Assembly: GCF_030936135.1 (NCBI RefSeq)
Contig: NW_026776913.1
Span: 1,550,001-1,614,000, forward strand
Reading direction: 5' to 3'
From: Gavia stellata
Lineage: Eukaryota > Chordata > Aves > Gaviiformes > Gaviidae
DNA: 64,000 nt
Each line of letters starts with the position of its first letter. The first letter of the stretch is position 1. Below, in pieces: positions 44,166 through 55,740 of this stretch. The notes below the pieces were generated by a model. It ran no database searches, was not told where the DNA came from, and worked only from the letters and a program-made list of their open reading frames with translations. A program made the position numbers and the translations under genes.

Positions 44166-45429
44166 TGCATCTCAATTATGCTGAGTAGAAGCAGCTACTG
44201 CAATTAAATACTCATGCTTTTACTCATACTTTTTGTCTTTGTCTTCTTGAAAGTGGATCTGCAAACCCAGTTCCTATTTCATATAATGAAGACTTCCGAT
44301 GGGATTTCTAGGAAAGGACCGATGGCAGGGAAAGGGAGGACTCGAGGTTGTTTGGGGATGAAATAGGGCTAAAAACAGCTAGTCACGATGAAGGAGGTTG
44401 CTGGTAAGTACACTTGTCCAGCCGCACCCTGCAACAGATGGCCCCAGCCTGTCCTGCCTTCTTGTTAAACTCCATTTCACTACTTCCTGGGGTGAGGGGG
44501 ATCTCTGTTCTTTGTACGTGTGGAGGTGTGAGTGCCAGCCCCTGGAGGGGGGACCACAAGTCATAGGGGCTCACGTGCCCGGGGGGAAGCAACTGGAGAG
44601 ACTGGGAGGGGGGATTTGACTCCTGGAGGGAGCAGGTGGTCCAAAGCATCGCCTGGAGAAACTGTGGGGTCTTGGGGCTCTGGTACTGGTAAGGCCATAG
44701 GTCTGGACCAGGAGGGGAAGTGGTCCTTTACATGCCCCGGCAAGTACCTCAGATACAGCTCTCGAGGTGGCACTGGCTGCTTATGGTCAGACCCCGGAGC
44801 TCTGCCTGAAAACCTGGGAACTGCTCTCAATACTTTAAAAAAAGAAAGAAAAAAAACCCAGCACCTTTTTACCAGCTTCAATGTTTCAGTACTTTCAATA
44901 AAATATCACTGTATTTTCTATCCTGCCAAAATGGGACTTTTGAGACTGTGTATTTATTGCGGGAGAAGAAATCCTGATCTTGCCCTGTGCTTGCATTGCC
45001 AGTACTCTGTCTATCATGCTGTGTATTTAATCTCCCTAACCTTCCAGGTGTTTCTACCTGTCCTGATCAAACTCCCCACGTCGGAAGTCATCTCTTCAGA
45101 AAACGATCTGGACATACGCACTTTCCACTGTTCTCCAGGGTTTTCCGCCTCTTACTCTTTGATCATTCAGATCCCTCTCACCTATCACCCTGCTTTGAGC
45201 TCCAGGGAGGTAAAGCGTCATTGTCTTTCAGTCCTCTCTTGTCTTTCAGTACTCTCCCTCATAGTCCCTATAGGCAACTCTTCAACTGGGGTGGTGAACC
45301 TCGTTGGAAGCTGCTAAAAATAACCATACAGCTGAGAAGTGTGTTTATTGTGGATTAAGTTCTCTTCTGTTTTACTTTTTCTTCTTTTTTCTTTCCCCCA
45401 ATTAAAGAACCCTGTTTCCATGCAGTTCT
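44166..45429. other. Unassigned
   Basis: No gene recognised. A 261-codon frame at 44532-45317 has no domain and no support. 45050-45400 resembles 15060-15420 weakly. Confidence 0.3.
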
Positions 45430-46700
45430 CCATGGAGAGCAGGTAGGAATTGCTGCAAAGCAGCTGTAATATTCAGCTGCAGACTTTGGTGGAGAAGTCT
45501 GATGTAAAGAAAAGTGATGCAAGTCCCTGGTGGCCAACGAGATCAATGGCAGGGTTGGAGAGGTGAGGAGCAAGGTTGTCCATACCGTGTCTGGCCTCAA
45601 GGGACTGCTTTTCCTACCTGTCCACACCTCTTTAGGAGACACTCTGCATCCATATCAACTGGAGAATTCTCCTATCACATCTTCAGATTGCTCATTGAAA
45701 AGGTTGAGCTAGCTATGCTACTTCAGGGTAGGTGCCTACCTCTCTAACTGGCTATACAAATGTTGAAGACCTGAAGAAAACTATAGAAGAGGCATAGCTC
45801 GTTAGCGCTTTCTGCATTTTAATGAGCCCCATGGTGTATGTAGTGCTGACTCCAGGAGCCTCAGGTACTGAGAAGAGACTGAACAATCCACTCAAGGAGA
45901 CAAAGGCAGAAGACAAACCTAAAATACTCTGAAGCATTACTGGGCCCCACTGAGGGCCATTACTGACAAAGCCTCCCCAGGGACTCGTTAGAGCTGATAA
46001 TTGGAGGCTGTGATTGCAGGTAGGCAAAGGCACTGTGCAGGTGGCTCTGACGCTGACAAAGCCCTTGGATTGTTACATGGAGCACAAAGGCCAAGCCCTG
46101 ACCCCCGGCCCATGGAAGGGGGATCCTGTCCCTCACACGCGGGTCAGGGCCCTTCCTGGGCCAGTGGATGTGGGGTCTGCAATGCCCAGTGCAGGACAAT
46201 GGAACAACACTCCCAGCTTCCCCATGGGGTTGCAAGGAGGAAATGAGGCTCCAGTGCCATGAGGACAACATGTCTTCTCACAGCCCTTGGTGGCACAGAC
46301 AACTGCCATAGCCCAGAGGACAAAGACCTGGGTTCTGTTCATGCCTTCCAGCCTGGCCAGCGCCCTTGGCAGTTTCCATCGCAGGCTGTCCCACACCTGC
46401 CCCTGTTTTCCTGCAGCCTGTAGACATCCATCTTGCTTCTCCACCTTGCTCTCCCCTGGGCATTTCTCTGCCTTCACTGACGTCTCCCCACCCTCACCGG
46501 CCGTTCGTTGAAACACAAAGCCATGGTCTGATCACCAACTCTCACTGGGTGAGCTCTTGCACCACAGCTCTACCCTTCGAGTGACATTTCTTCTTCCTCA
46601 TGTCCAGGCTCCACTTTCCAAGCTGCACTTTGTAGCACTTTTTCTCTCTCCTGCTTTTTCCCACCACCAAGGAGAGATCAAAATTCTCAGAAAGCACCCT
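45430..46700 (+). repeat. R2 flank repeat, copy 3
   Basis: Homologous to 15430-16480 and, from about 45800, to 3610-4520. It is the most complete copy. Shared runs include CCTCAAGGGACTGCTTTTCC at 45596 and GGCAAAGGCACTGTGCAGG at 46023. Non-coding. Confidence 0.7.
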
Positions 46701-46963
46701 TCAAGCACGCGACCTAACTCATCAGCCTTCTTGTGGCCCTTCACCTGAGCTGAGTGCGTAAACTCACTGTGATCTTCTAAACCACGTGACTTTCCCTGGC
46801 CTTTCAGCTTCTTGGATAGGCACAAACAAGCCCTATGCCTGCTGCTGTCCCGTCAGGTACTCAGGCAGAAGGCACATGCCAACCCATATCCATGCCCTAT
46901 TCCTGGATGGGGCTCCACCATGTGGAGGGATAATAAGGACATTCAAGAGTGTTGGCCCAAATG
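46701..46963. other. Unassigned spacer
   Basis: No feature seen. Confidence 0.3.
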
Positions 46964-47400
46964 CTAATCACTGAGGGATTCTGGGTATGACTGCCTTCTA
47001 AAAAGACTTTGTACTGCTGATGACATTTGGGCCTCACCATCCAGCCAACTTCCCACCCACCCTACCATCCACTTCTTCAGCCTTGATAGCATCAGTCCGG
47101 CTCTAAGGAGACTCTGGGAGATGATGTCAAAGGCCTTGCAAAAGTCCAGGTACACAACGTGCCCTCGTTTCCCCTAACCATTCTGCTTCAGCAATGCCTT
47201 TCTTGTCCTTCAAGGGCCTGGAGATGGCTGCAGGACAACTTTCCCCATGTCCTCCTAGAGTCTGAGGTAGGCAGGCCACTTGCAATTCTGTCAATCCTCA
47301 TCCCTGCCCTTCTTGAAGAGGGGTTTGACGTCTGCTTTTTCCAAGGACCACAGAACCTCCATGATTGCTCCGGCACTTTTGAGGTCACAATCCAGAATCA
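46964..47400 (-). mobile_element. Old CR1 RT fragment
   Basis: The minus strand encodes YLDFCKAFDIISQSLL and WMVGWVGSWLDGEAQ near 46990-47155, matching the CR1 RT palm region. The adjoining 47160-47400 is a decayed N-terminal RT part. No intact frame and no 3' end. Confidence 0.7.
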
Positions 47401-48255
47401 CAGGCAAGGAGCAGTCAGGAGCACTTGCAATGAGCCTGTCCAAGGCAGCTGAGATGAATGTAGCTGGGAAAATGGAAATTTGTTCTTGGAGTCACACACA
47501 GAAATGTCGGAGCTCTGCCAGGTGCCCATGTCTCAGCTGGACTCGTGCACTCCTCGTACACACGAGGGTGATCAGGGACAGGAGTCCTTGCCTTGCACGT
47601 GCAGAGGCAGTGCACTGCAGCAGTCACAGTGTCAATCTGACCTCCTGCTGCTGCTCCCAGAGGCTGGGAGGCACCTCAGCCCTGCGGTGTATCGCCCTGC
47701 TCTGCACTCGTCTGAGATGCTCCACGGCATGAGGAATGGACACGGGGACGTCCGTTCAATGAAGCACATCCCAGTGCTGCATCCAGGTGCTTTCCCAGGG
47801 GATGTTACTCTCAAAGTGAGAAGTGACCTTGAGACACTGTCTGTCCCAGAGGCCTTCATGGCACCCCCAGGAAGAGCTGATGGCATTTGTGCTCACTCGG
47901 GTTCATCTCCCCACACGCACACCATGTGCATGCTTACGTCTCGTCTGTACAATGCAAACCTGGACTTCTGACCTGGTCATTCGGTGTCCCTCTGTGGAGG
48001 GACAAGCAACCTCTCCGAGCTGGGGTGAGAGGCCAGTGCTGGACATGGTGGTGGTTATTGGCTGGTGTGTGACGACTACCCTGGGGCAGCTGCCCGGGGT
48101 GTCCAGCGAACACGGGCACAGGTCAGACCCTGCTCTGCTGGTCCTCCATGTCTCTGACTCGTCCCACAGCAGGAAATGGAGGCCAGTGAGAATGTCCATC
48201 CAGCCGGCACGCTGAGGAGATCTCCGCTCCAGGCAACTTGCAGCCCCAGGTGCCA
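47401..48255. other. Unassigned, distal 3' side of OR-D
   Basis: No gene recognised. The short run TCGGGTTCATCTCCCCA at 47898-47914 equals window positions 1-17. The next 340 bases are missing from the A copy, which resumes at D position 48256. Confidence 0.4.
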
Positions 48256-48674
48256 AACTTGGTCCCCAGGATGGCATGAGAGAATTGGCCCAGGGGATGC
48301 TCAGGAAGGTCCTTTTGCCCCATGGACAGGGCAGCCTGCCCCCAGCTGCCACCCTCAGCAAAGGGTTTCTCTTTCCATGTCTCCCCTGCACACACACAGT
48401 GCCCTGCTCTTCTCCTCGCACTGGCCAGTCACCCCTGCACCCCCTCCCCAGGCTCCCCACAGCCTCCGAGCTGGCGGCGTTGCTCTGAAGAGCAAGCAGG
48501 CTGTAGTTCCCAGGGCCATGGAGTGACTCCACAGGGTCATGCTGGTCATGCTGGGAGGCAGACCCAGCTCCCGGTGACTACTGCCCCCTTCACCTCAGCA
48601 CACAGACACTGCCCCACGTCTCCAGAGAAGATCTCAAAGAAAGGATCTCAGGCAAACCACCTGGAGCAGGGTCC

Positions 48675-48680
48675 TTTATT
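48675..48680 (-). terminator. Poly(A) signal of OR-D
   Basis: AATAAA on the minus strand about 110 bases past the OR-D stop, in the same context as that of OR-A. Confidence 0.6.
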
Positions 48681-48789
48681 TTGTTTAAACACACAGCTCC
48701 CAATTTACACAAAGTCTCTGGGTCACACAGGACAGGCAGATACTGAAATAGAAATAGGATGAAGAATGACTTCCTTTTTGTGGACAGCA

Positions 48790-49842
48790 TTAATACAACC
48801 AAGAAAAGCTAAAAACCAAAGAAACCAAACCAAACAACCTACCAAAGAGAGTCTGGGCATGTAATGAGTTATGTGACAAGTGATATGCAGAAGAAGATGG
48901 GCAGTTCATTGCTACTTCTGAAAAGCAACCAGTCATCAGTTTCCTTAGGGCATCCTTGAGCTCCTGGTTCCTCATGCTGTAGATGAGGGGGTTCACTGCT
49001 GGAGGCACCACCGAGTACAGAACTGCCATCACCAGGTCCAGGGATAGGGAGGAGATGGAGGGGGGCTTTAGGTGGGCAAACATGATAGTGCTGATGAACA
49101 GGGAGACCACAGCCAGGTGAGGGAGGCATGTGGAAATGGCTTTGTGCCGTCCCTGCTCTGAGGGGATCCTCAGCACGGTCCTCAAGATCTGCACATAGGA
49201 CAGCACAATGAAAACAAAACACCCAAAACTAAAACAAGCACTAACCACAATAAACCCAACTTCCCTGAGGTAGGCATCTGAGCAGGAGAGCTTGAGGATC
49301 TGTGGAATTTCACAGAAGAACTGGTCCAAGGCATTACCTGGGCAGAGAGGTAGTGAAAATGTATTGGCTGTGTGCAGCACAGCATAGAAAAAAATACTGC
49401 CCCAGGCAGCTGCTGCCATTTTCACACAAGCTCTGCTGCCCAGGAGGGTCCCATAGTGCAGGGGTTTGCAGATGGCAATGTAGCGGTCGTAGGCCATGAT
49501 GGTGAGAAGATAAAACTCTGCTGACATGAAAAGGACAAACAGAAAGACTTGAGCAGCACATCCTGCAAAGGAGATGGCCCTGGTGTCCCAGAGGGAATTG
49601 GCCATGGCTTTGGGGACAGTGGTGGAGATGGAGCCCAGGTCGATGACAGAAAGGTTGAGAAGGAAGAAGTACATGGGGGTGTGGAGGTGGTGGTCGCAGG
49701 CTATGGCGGTGATGATGAGGCCATTGCCCAGGAGGGCAGCCAGGTAGATGCCCAGGAAGAGGCAGAAGTGCAAGAGCTGCAGCTCCCGCGTATCTGCGAA
49801 TGCCAGGAGGATGAACTGGGTGATGGAGCTGCTGTTGGACAT
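48790..49842 (-). CDS. Olfactory receptor, OR14 type (OR-D)
   Basis: A 350-residue odorant receptor, near twin of OR-A (about 18 amino-acid differences by eye). It has the same start (MSNSSS ATG at 49842; acceptor ends at 49867) and the same 40-residue C-terminal extension, itself differing at only two positions. Landmarks are intact: N3 sequon, GN at 39-40, HTPMYFFLLNLS, C95/C177, MAYDRYIAICKPLHY, KAISTCLPHL (Ile for Phe), NPLIYSMRN. Differences from A are scattered, with a small cluster in TM5 (residues 202-205). A recent tandem duplicate of OR-A; both look functional. Ligand unknown. Confidence 0.93.
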   Translation of the reverse strand: MSNSSSITQFILLAFADTRELQLLHFCLFLGIYLAALLGNGLIITAIACDHHLHTPMYFFLLNLSVIDLGSISTTVPKAMANSLWDTRAISFAGCAAQVFLFVLFMSAEFYLLTIMAYDRYIAICKPLHYGTLLGSRACVKMAAAAWGSIFFYAVLHTANTFSLPLCPGNALDQFFCEIPQILKLSCSDAYLREVGFIVVSACFSFGCFVFIVLSYVQILRTVLRIPSEQGRHKAISTCLPHLAVVSLFISTIMFAHLKPPSISSLSLDLVMAVLYSVVPPAVNPLIYSMRNQELKDALRKLMTGCFSEVAMNCPSSSAYHLSHNSLHAQTLFGRLFGLVSLVFSFSWLY

Positions 49843-51295
49843 TTTCTGTCTCTTGGTCTGGGGGCTCTGTCCAAAAAAGGAAAAAACAGGAAAAATTAGG
49901 ACAGATTTCTCTGAGAAAACCCACTCCATTTTTCATCGCAACCCCACGCAGTTGGAATACATTTCCATTCTCTAGTTTGTGCTGGCTGAGTGTGCTGTGA
50001 GGAGCAGGAGCTCTGCCCTTCTGCTGCTGAGGAGTCAGCTTTGCTCTGCTGCAGTGGGTACATGGGACCTGACTTGTGACAGCTCCGATGATCACAGGGG
50101 ATGTCAGATGTAATCCACCTTTCATGGAAAAATTCAATATCTGCACTCATGACATGGAAGAACGTGGGCTGTGAAAGAGAGGCTCAGCATGACTTTCTTA
50201 TAACTTTGTCTGTGTTTTTTCACAGGGCTGCAGTGTACATCAGTCCTTTTCCCATCTGCCCTGTGCTTTCGCTTGTGCTGCCTTGGAGATGACTTCACAC
50301 ACAAATTAGTCTTTTAAAAAAAACAATAAACCTGGACTCTGATGAGACCAGAGGAGTCCTGTTTCAAAGAACAGCTCTGCAAACTCTCCTCCAGCCCAGC
50401 CCAGAGGTGGAGGTGTGATGGAGATGGCAGGACACGACCCCTCCCAGAGAGAAGCAACTGACTCTGCGAGGAGAGTGCCGACCCCCAAGGAAAGGCTCCG
50501 CACTCCCGAGGATCCCACAGCAGAGCTGCGCCTTTCTGGGGGGCAGCCTGCAAGCCCTGCAGGACAGGCAAAGCAGAGACTCGGGGGTCCCTCCAATGGG
50601 AGGTTCTACAGAGAGAGTCAGCTCATTGCCCCGCAGACAGTGCCCAGCAGACTTCTGCAGGGAAACACAGAAAGAGAGCTGCCTGAGCGCACCCTCCCCC
50701 TGTGCTTGTTTGCAGTGTCCTCCCAACCCCGTCCCTGTCTCTGCTGCCTGCAGCTGTCCCTGCCAGGAGCTGGTTCTCTGTCCCCTGTGTCTCCTCCCTG
50801 GCAGTGCTCACAGAGCCCATCCCACCCGCTGCCTGCTCAGCTCTGCCCTGCAGAGCCCTCCCTGCAGCAGGACACTGCCCAGGGGCATCTCTGGGTGTGC
50901 AGGCTCTGAGGGGAACATCAGACCAGCCCTGGCGAGGCTGGAAAAGTGACACTGATGCTGTCTGTGACCACGGCATGGTGATTTCCAATACTCCCCGCTT
51001 TATTCACCTCTAAGAGGAACAGACTTGGAATTTCAGTGCCTCCTCCGGAAATGAGAGATTAATTTCTATGTGCCATTGCCCACCCAGACAACCCAGAGGA
51101 GAAGAGTGAAAGACCAGGATCCTTCCCTTTCAGGCAGCCCCTGCCTTGCTGTGCTTCCTGAAAAGTCTCCTGGGAAGATCCTGCAGTGATGTGGAGCTGT
51201 GAGCAGCTCTGACCCACACAGCACCCTCTCAACAGCAGAAGGACCCTGCCATTGCACTGGTCTCTCCTTCCACCCCCAGCTTCTCCCCACAGCGC
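49843..51295 (-). other. 5' flank of OR-D
   Basis: Non-coding and almost identical to 1605-3055. It begins with the UTR and the acceptor at 49867. Confidence 0.6.
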
Positions 51296-51530
51296 CGTGG
51301 GGAGCTCCCCGGGCAGGCTGAGTGCTGACCCTGGCAGGCGGCAGAGTCCCTGCCCCAGCACCCAGCCCCGGGGGTGCAGGGACCCTGCTCGGAAGGACAG
51401 CCCTGGGCACCCCTGGCTGCACACCCACCTTCACACCCTGCAGCCGTCCCTGGCAGAAGGCAGCCCTCATGCCCTGTCCCGCTGATGGTGCAGCAGGGAA
51501 GCCCTGCTCTGGGGCACCTCCTCCTCCTCT
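51296..51530 (-). promoter_or_regulatory. Conserved upstream block, copy D
   Basis: The same block as copy A, about 1.45-1.7 kb upstream of the OR-D ATG. It differs from A by about three bases. Since all of A/D is similar, this copy is informative mainly against B, C and E. Confidence 0.45.
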
Positions 51531-52559
51531 ACACTGGAGCACCTGTGGCACTTCTTCCTGAAAGCTCTCAGAGTTTGTGGGATGTGCCATCATTAGGAGA
51601 TCTGTCCGTGAACTGTACCTAAATTGCCCTGCACCCAGAGACTTACCGTGTCAAGGGCTGTGACGATTTCTCCTCCAGTGAGCTCGCCTCTGTCCTCCCA
51701 CCCCAGACTGCCTTTAACCTCTCTCTGCCTTGATCCTCTCCCCTCGGTGCCTGCAGGCAGTACCCTCAGCCCTGCTGCGCTGTGCAGAGGAGCTGCTCCT
51801 GGGCAGAGCTGTCTCTCCGCAGTGATGCCCGCTTGCCATGAGCTCCCTCCATCCCAGGAGCCCGGCCCAGCTCAGCAGCAGAGGAGCAGCCCAAGGCGGC
51901 ACTTTCTCTGCCCCTCGGGGCTCCCCCCAGGGGTCCCTGGGGCTCCAGGGGAACCTGCTGTGAAACAGGCTGGAGCAATCACTGAGGTTCCCTCCCGCAG
52001 CTGGGGAGAGACACTTCTTCCCAGCACTGACATTTCTCCTATCAGGAAAAGAGTCAGGCATGAGAATCACGTTTTGTTTGTTTCATCATTAGACAGGACA
52101 CCAGGAAGGTGACAGGCAGGGATCTAATTTCTGCAAGCTGGGGACACGTCTTCAGTTGACTGAATTCAGACATTTCATTCTGGGTTTGTAGTCCTAGGGA
52201 TAAAAAGACATCCAGAATTCTTTTGTCCAAGCCATGTCTCTCCTCTGAAGTAAAGCCTTTGCACACCCAGGCTCTTGGACACTTGATAACAGGTTCCCCT
52301 ATGGCAAGTATGACCCTGCCTGATGCCACAGCTGTGGTGCTTCAGCCCAGATGTGCAGCAATGACCTCAGCCAGGGCCACGGACAGGACAAACTGGAGCC
52401 GTTACTGTGGGAGACAGAGCTGTGACCTGATGGCACAGCTCAGTCCAGCTGGTCTTCAAGGACAGCATCCTCCAAGCTCTGCAATAACCCAGACTGCAAC
52501 TCAAAGGAAACTAGAAAGGGCACCATCATGAGTGTTTACTACTTCAGGAACAGTTGAAG
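51531..52559. other. Distal flank of OR-D
   Basis: 51531-52080 repeats the C flank (reverse complement of 35100-35640) and part of the A flank. 52080-52559 has no recognised gene or repeat. Confidence 0.45.
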
Positions 52560-53480
52560 AAGAAAACCAAGGTACTCTGTGGTCACTGCTGAGTTTCATA
52601 AGAGCAGGTGTAGACAGAGCTGAGATTCTCTGTTATCCTCTTTGCCTCAGTGTTCCCCAGCAAGGTCTCGCAGGCCTCTGTGACTCAGGGCAGGACCCTG
52701 AAGGAGATCAGCCAGTGGTGGATGGGGATCAAGTCAGGGGTCACCTGAGCAAACGCAACCCTTACCAGTCTATGGGACAAGTGGGGCGGCATCCCAGGGA
52801 GCTGAGAGGGCAAGCCAATCTCACAGTGATGACACTCTCCATCATCTTTAGAGGGTGATGGAAACTAGGGGGACTCCCTGATGACTGGCAGCACCCAAAC
52901 ATGGCACGCACCTTTCAAAAATGCACAACAGATGAGCAGTGAAACTCAAGGCTGTGCTCCAGAGTGTGTCCACTCACTCAGATCCCATTTCTGGGTGGCT
53001 GAAAAAGGTGGTGTCTGGTTTTACTCAGGGTAGTGTGTGTCTCGCCATCCTCTTTGCTTTCTGTGATGAAAGGACAGGATTGCTGGGCGTGGGGAGAGCA
53101 GTGGTTGTCTTTTAACCTGGAAGTCAGTGAAGTTTTCAGCATCATCTCCCACATTATTGTTGTGCCCAAGTTAGGATATGATGGCCTGCGTGGGTGAGTC
53201 AGTAGATGGCTAAAACAACAGTCGGATGGTGGAGCTCAGAGGGATGAGGTCAATGTGTGGTACTCTGCCTGGAGGCATCTAGCTAAAAGGGTCCTGCAAG
53301 AGTCTGTCGTGCTACCTGCTCTGTTTCATGTGTTTTTAATGACCTGCAGGAGATGAGAGAGTAATTTTTCACAGCATTTGTAGATGCAACTATATTGAGG
53401 AGAGCAGAAACTATACTGCAGTCCACAGCTGCCATCTCAAAGGACATAGACAGGCCAGAGGGATGGGCAAAAAGTAGAAA
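52560..53480 (+). mobile_element. Strongly decayed CR1/LINE RT region
   Basis: Plus-strand reading with many stops but recognisable order: a GLPDDWQHPN-like segment near 52870, an FSIISHIIV-like palm segment near 53135, an SRWLKQQSDGGAQR-like segment near 53200, and QESVVLPALFHVFLMT near 53295. These match successive blocks of the CR1 RT in this window. Old and inactive. Confidence 0.55.
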
Positions 53481-53489
53481 CATAAAATC

Positions 53490-54657
53490 ATAGAATCATT
53501 TAGGTTGGAAAAGACCTTTAAGACCACCGAGTCCCACCGTTAACCTGACACTTCCATGTCCACCACTAAACCAAGTCCCTAAGTGCCACATCTACACATC
53601 TTTGAAATACCCCAGGGACGGTGACTTAACCACTTCCCTGCACAGCCTGTTCCTAGGCTTGATAACCCTTTTGGTGAAGAAATTTTTCCTAATATCCAAT
53701 CTAAAGCTCCCCTGGCACAACTTGAGGCCGTTTCCTCTTGTCCTATCACTTGTTACCTGGGAAAAGAGACCAACACCCACCTCACTACAACCTCCTTTCA
53801 GGTAGTTGTAGAGAGCGATAAGGTCTCCCTGAGCCTACTTTTCTCCAGTTCCCTTAGCCATTCCTCATAACACTTGTTCTCTGGACCCTTCATCAGCTTC
53901 ATTGGTCTTTGTTGGACACGCTTCAGCACCTCAATGTCCTTCTTGTAGTGACGGGCCCAAAACTGAACACAGCAGTCGAGGTGCAGACTCACCAGCACCG
54001 AGTACAGGGGGACAATCACCTCCTTGCTCCTGCTGGCCACACTATTTCTGATACAAGCCAGGATGCCGTTGGCCTTCTTGTCCTCCTGGGCACACTGCTG
54101 GCTCATATTCAGCCAGCTGTCAACCAGCACCTCCAGGTCCTCTTCTGCGGGGCAGCTTTCCAGCCACTCTTTCCCAAGCCTGGAGCGTTGCATGGAGTTG
54201 TTGTGACCCAAGTGCAGGACCCGGCATTTGGCCTTGCTGAATCTCATACAACGGGCCTCGGCCTGTCCAGATCCCTCTGCAGAGCCTTCCGACCCTCAAG
54301 CAGATCAACACTCCTGCCCAACTTAGTGTCGTCTGCAAACTTACTGAGGGAGCACTCAATCCCCTCATCCAGATCGTCTATAGATATATTAAACAAGACC
54401 AACCCCAAACCTGAGCCCTGGGGGACACCACTTGTGACCGGCTGCCAACATGACTGAACTCCATTCACCACAACCCTTTGGGGCCTGGCCATCCAAGCCA
54501 TTCTTTTACCCAGCAAAGAGTACCCCCATCCAAGCCATGAGCAGCCAGTTTCTCCAGGCAAATGCGCTAGGAAACGGTGCCAAAGGCTTTACTTATGTCC
54601 AGGTAAACAATACCCACAGCCTTTCCCTCGTCCAATAAATGGGTTACCTTGTACTAG
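53490..54657 (-). mobile_element. CR1, 5'-truncated (RT and 3' end)
   Basis: Minus-strand CR1. 3' terminus at 53490-53530 (AATCATTTAGGTTGGAAAAG). Frames at 53798-54247 and 54244-54561 encode the RT palm with FADDTKL kept (54329-54340 on the plus strand) and the C-terminal region. Several frame breaks. The 5' end at about 54657 abuts the minisatellite. Confidence 0.88.
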
Positions 54658-54659
54658 AA

Positions 54660-55580
54660 GGAGATACAGGTATCAGTAGCTGCAATGGTATCTCCATCTG
54701 CAGTGGCATCTGCACCTGTATGGGCACCTGCAATCATCTATGCATCTGCAATCCTCTCTGTATCTACAACAGCGTCTCCATCTGCCATGTTACCTGCATC
54801 TGCAATGGTATCTCCATCTGCAATTAAATTTTATCTGCATGTCCAAAGGTACCTTCCTCTGAATTGGTATCTCTATCAGCAATGCTACCTCCGCCTGCAA
54901 GGCTATCTGCAACACTATTGCGCCTCCAATTTTGTGTACATCTGCTATGGCGTATGCTCAGAATCTGGAGTGGCATTTGCACCTCTAGTGGCATCTTCAT
55001 CTGCAATCGCATCCAAAACTGTATGTGTTTCAGCAAGGGCATCTGCAGTGGTATCTGTGTCTGCCGTGGCATCTACAGTGTCATCTGCTTCTGCAAGGGA
55101 ATCTGCAGTGGTATCTCTGATGGTATGGGTAGTGTTGTCTCTGCCTGTATTGGTATCGGTGTCTGTCATGGTGTCTAGATGGGTACCGGTATGTCTAATT
55201 GTACCTGCATCTGCGTCTCTTCTGGCATCTGTGCATGTATCTTCAATTGTATTTGTAGCAGCACCCGTATGTTTAACCCTGCCTCTATCAGTCATGGCAC
55301 CTCTATCGGTAATGGTATCACGAGCAGTAGCTGTAGTTGTAGGTGTAATGGAATGTGGGCTTGTGTCTGTGACTGTACTTGTATCTGCGATTGTACGTGT
55401 GATTGTATCTTGATCTGTAATTGTATCTGCAATTGTATGTGTAATGATTTGTGTGACTGGTCATGTAGCTCTACTTGTGCATGTTATGGTGTCTCCGACT
55501 CTAATTGTATCAGTAATTAGATCTATTTTATGCCTGTATCTGCAATTGAACGTGTGTATGTGTCTTTTAATTATAATGGT
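54660..55580 (+). repeat. Hexamer-phased minisatellite, copy 3
   Basis: About 0.9 kb of degenerate 6/12/18-base units, for example ATCTGCAATGGTATCTCC at 54674-54691 and again near 54801, and ATCTGCAGTGGCATCTGC. It drifts to GTATCTGCAATTGT-type units after 55350. The frame stays open for up to 242 codons on the plus strand, by periodicity alone. Confidence 0.8.
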
Positions 55581-55587
55581 GGCTCTG

Positions 55588-55740
55588 TGTGCTGGTTTTG
55601 GCTGGGATAGAGTTAATTTTCTTTGTGGCAGCATGTATGGTGCTATGCTTTGGATTTCTAATGACAACAGCTTTGATAACACACCGATGGTTTAGTTATT
55701 GCTGAACAGCGCTTACTGTCATGAAAATTCAAGACTGGCC
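55588..55740 (+). repeat. Solo LTR fragment, avian ERV type
   Basis: Starts TGTGCTGGTTTTGGCTGGG and continues GATAGAGTTAATTTTC, then TTTGGATTTCTAATG and TTGATAACACAC. This resembles LTRs of ERV families widespread in birds (known from zebra finch and others). Only the 5' part is clear; the right limit is uncertain. Confidence 0.6.

Noticed and set aside
44532-45317. 261-codon plus-strand ORF
   Set aside because: No recognisable motif, no homologue within the duplicated units, no splice or start context.
54685-55413. 242-codon ORF rich in Ala/Ser/Val, and 43633-44184 (183 codons)
   Set aside because: Both arise from a minisatellite whose unit length is a multiple of three, so all frames tend to stay open.
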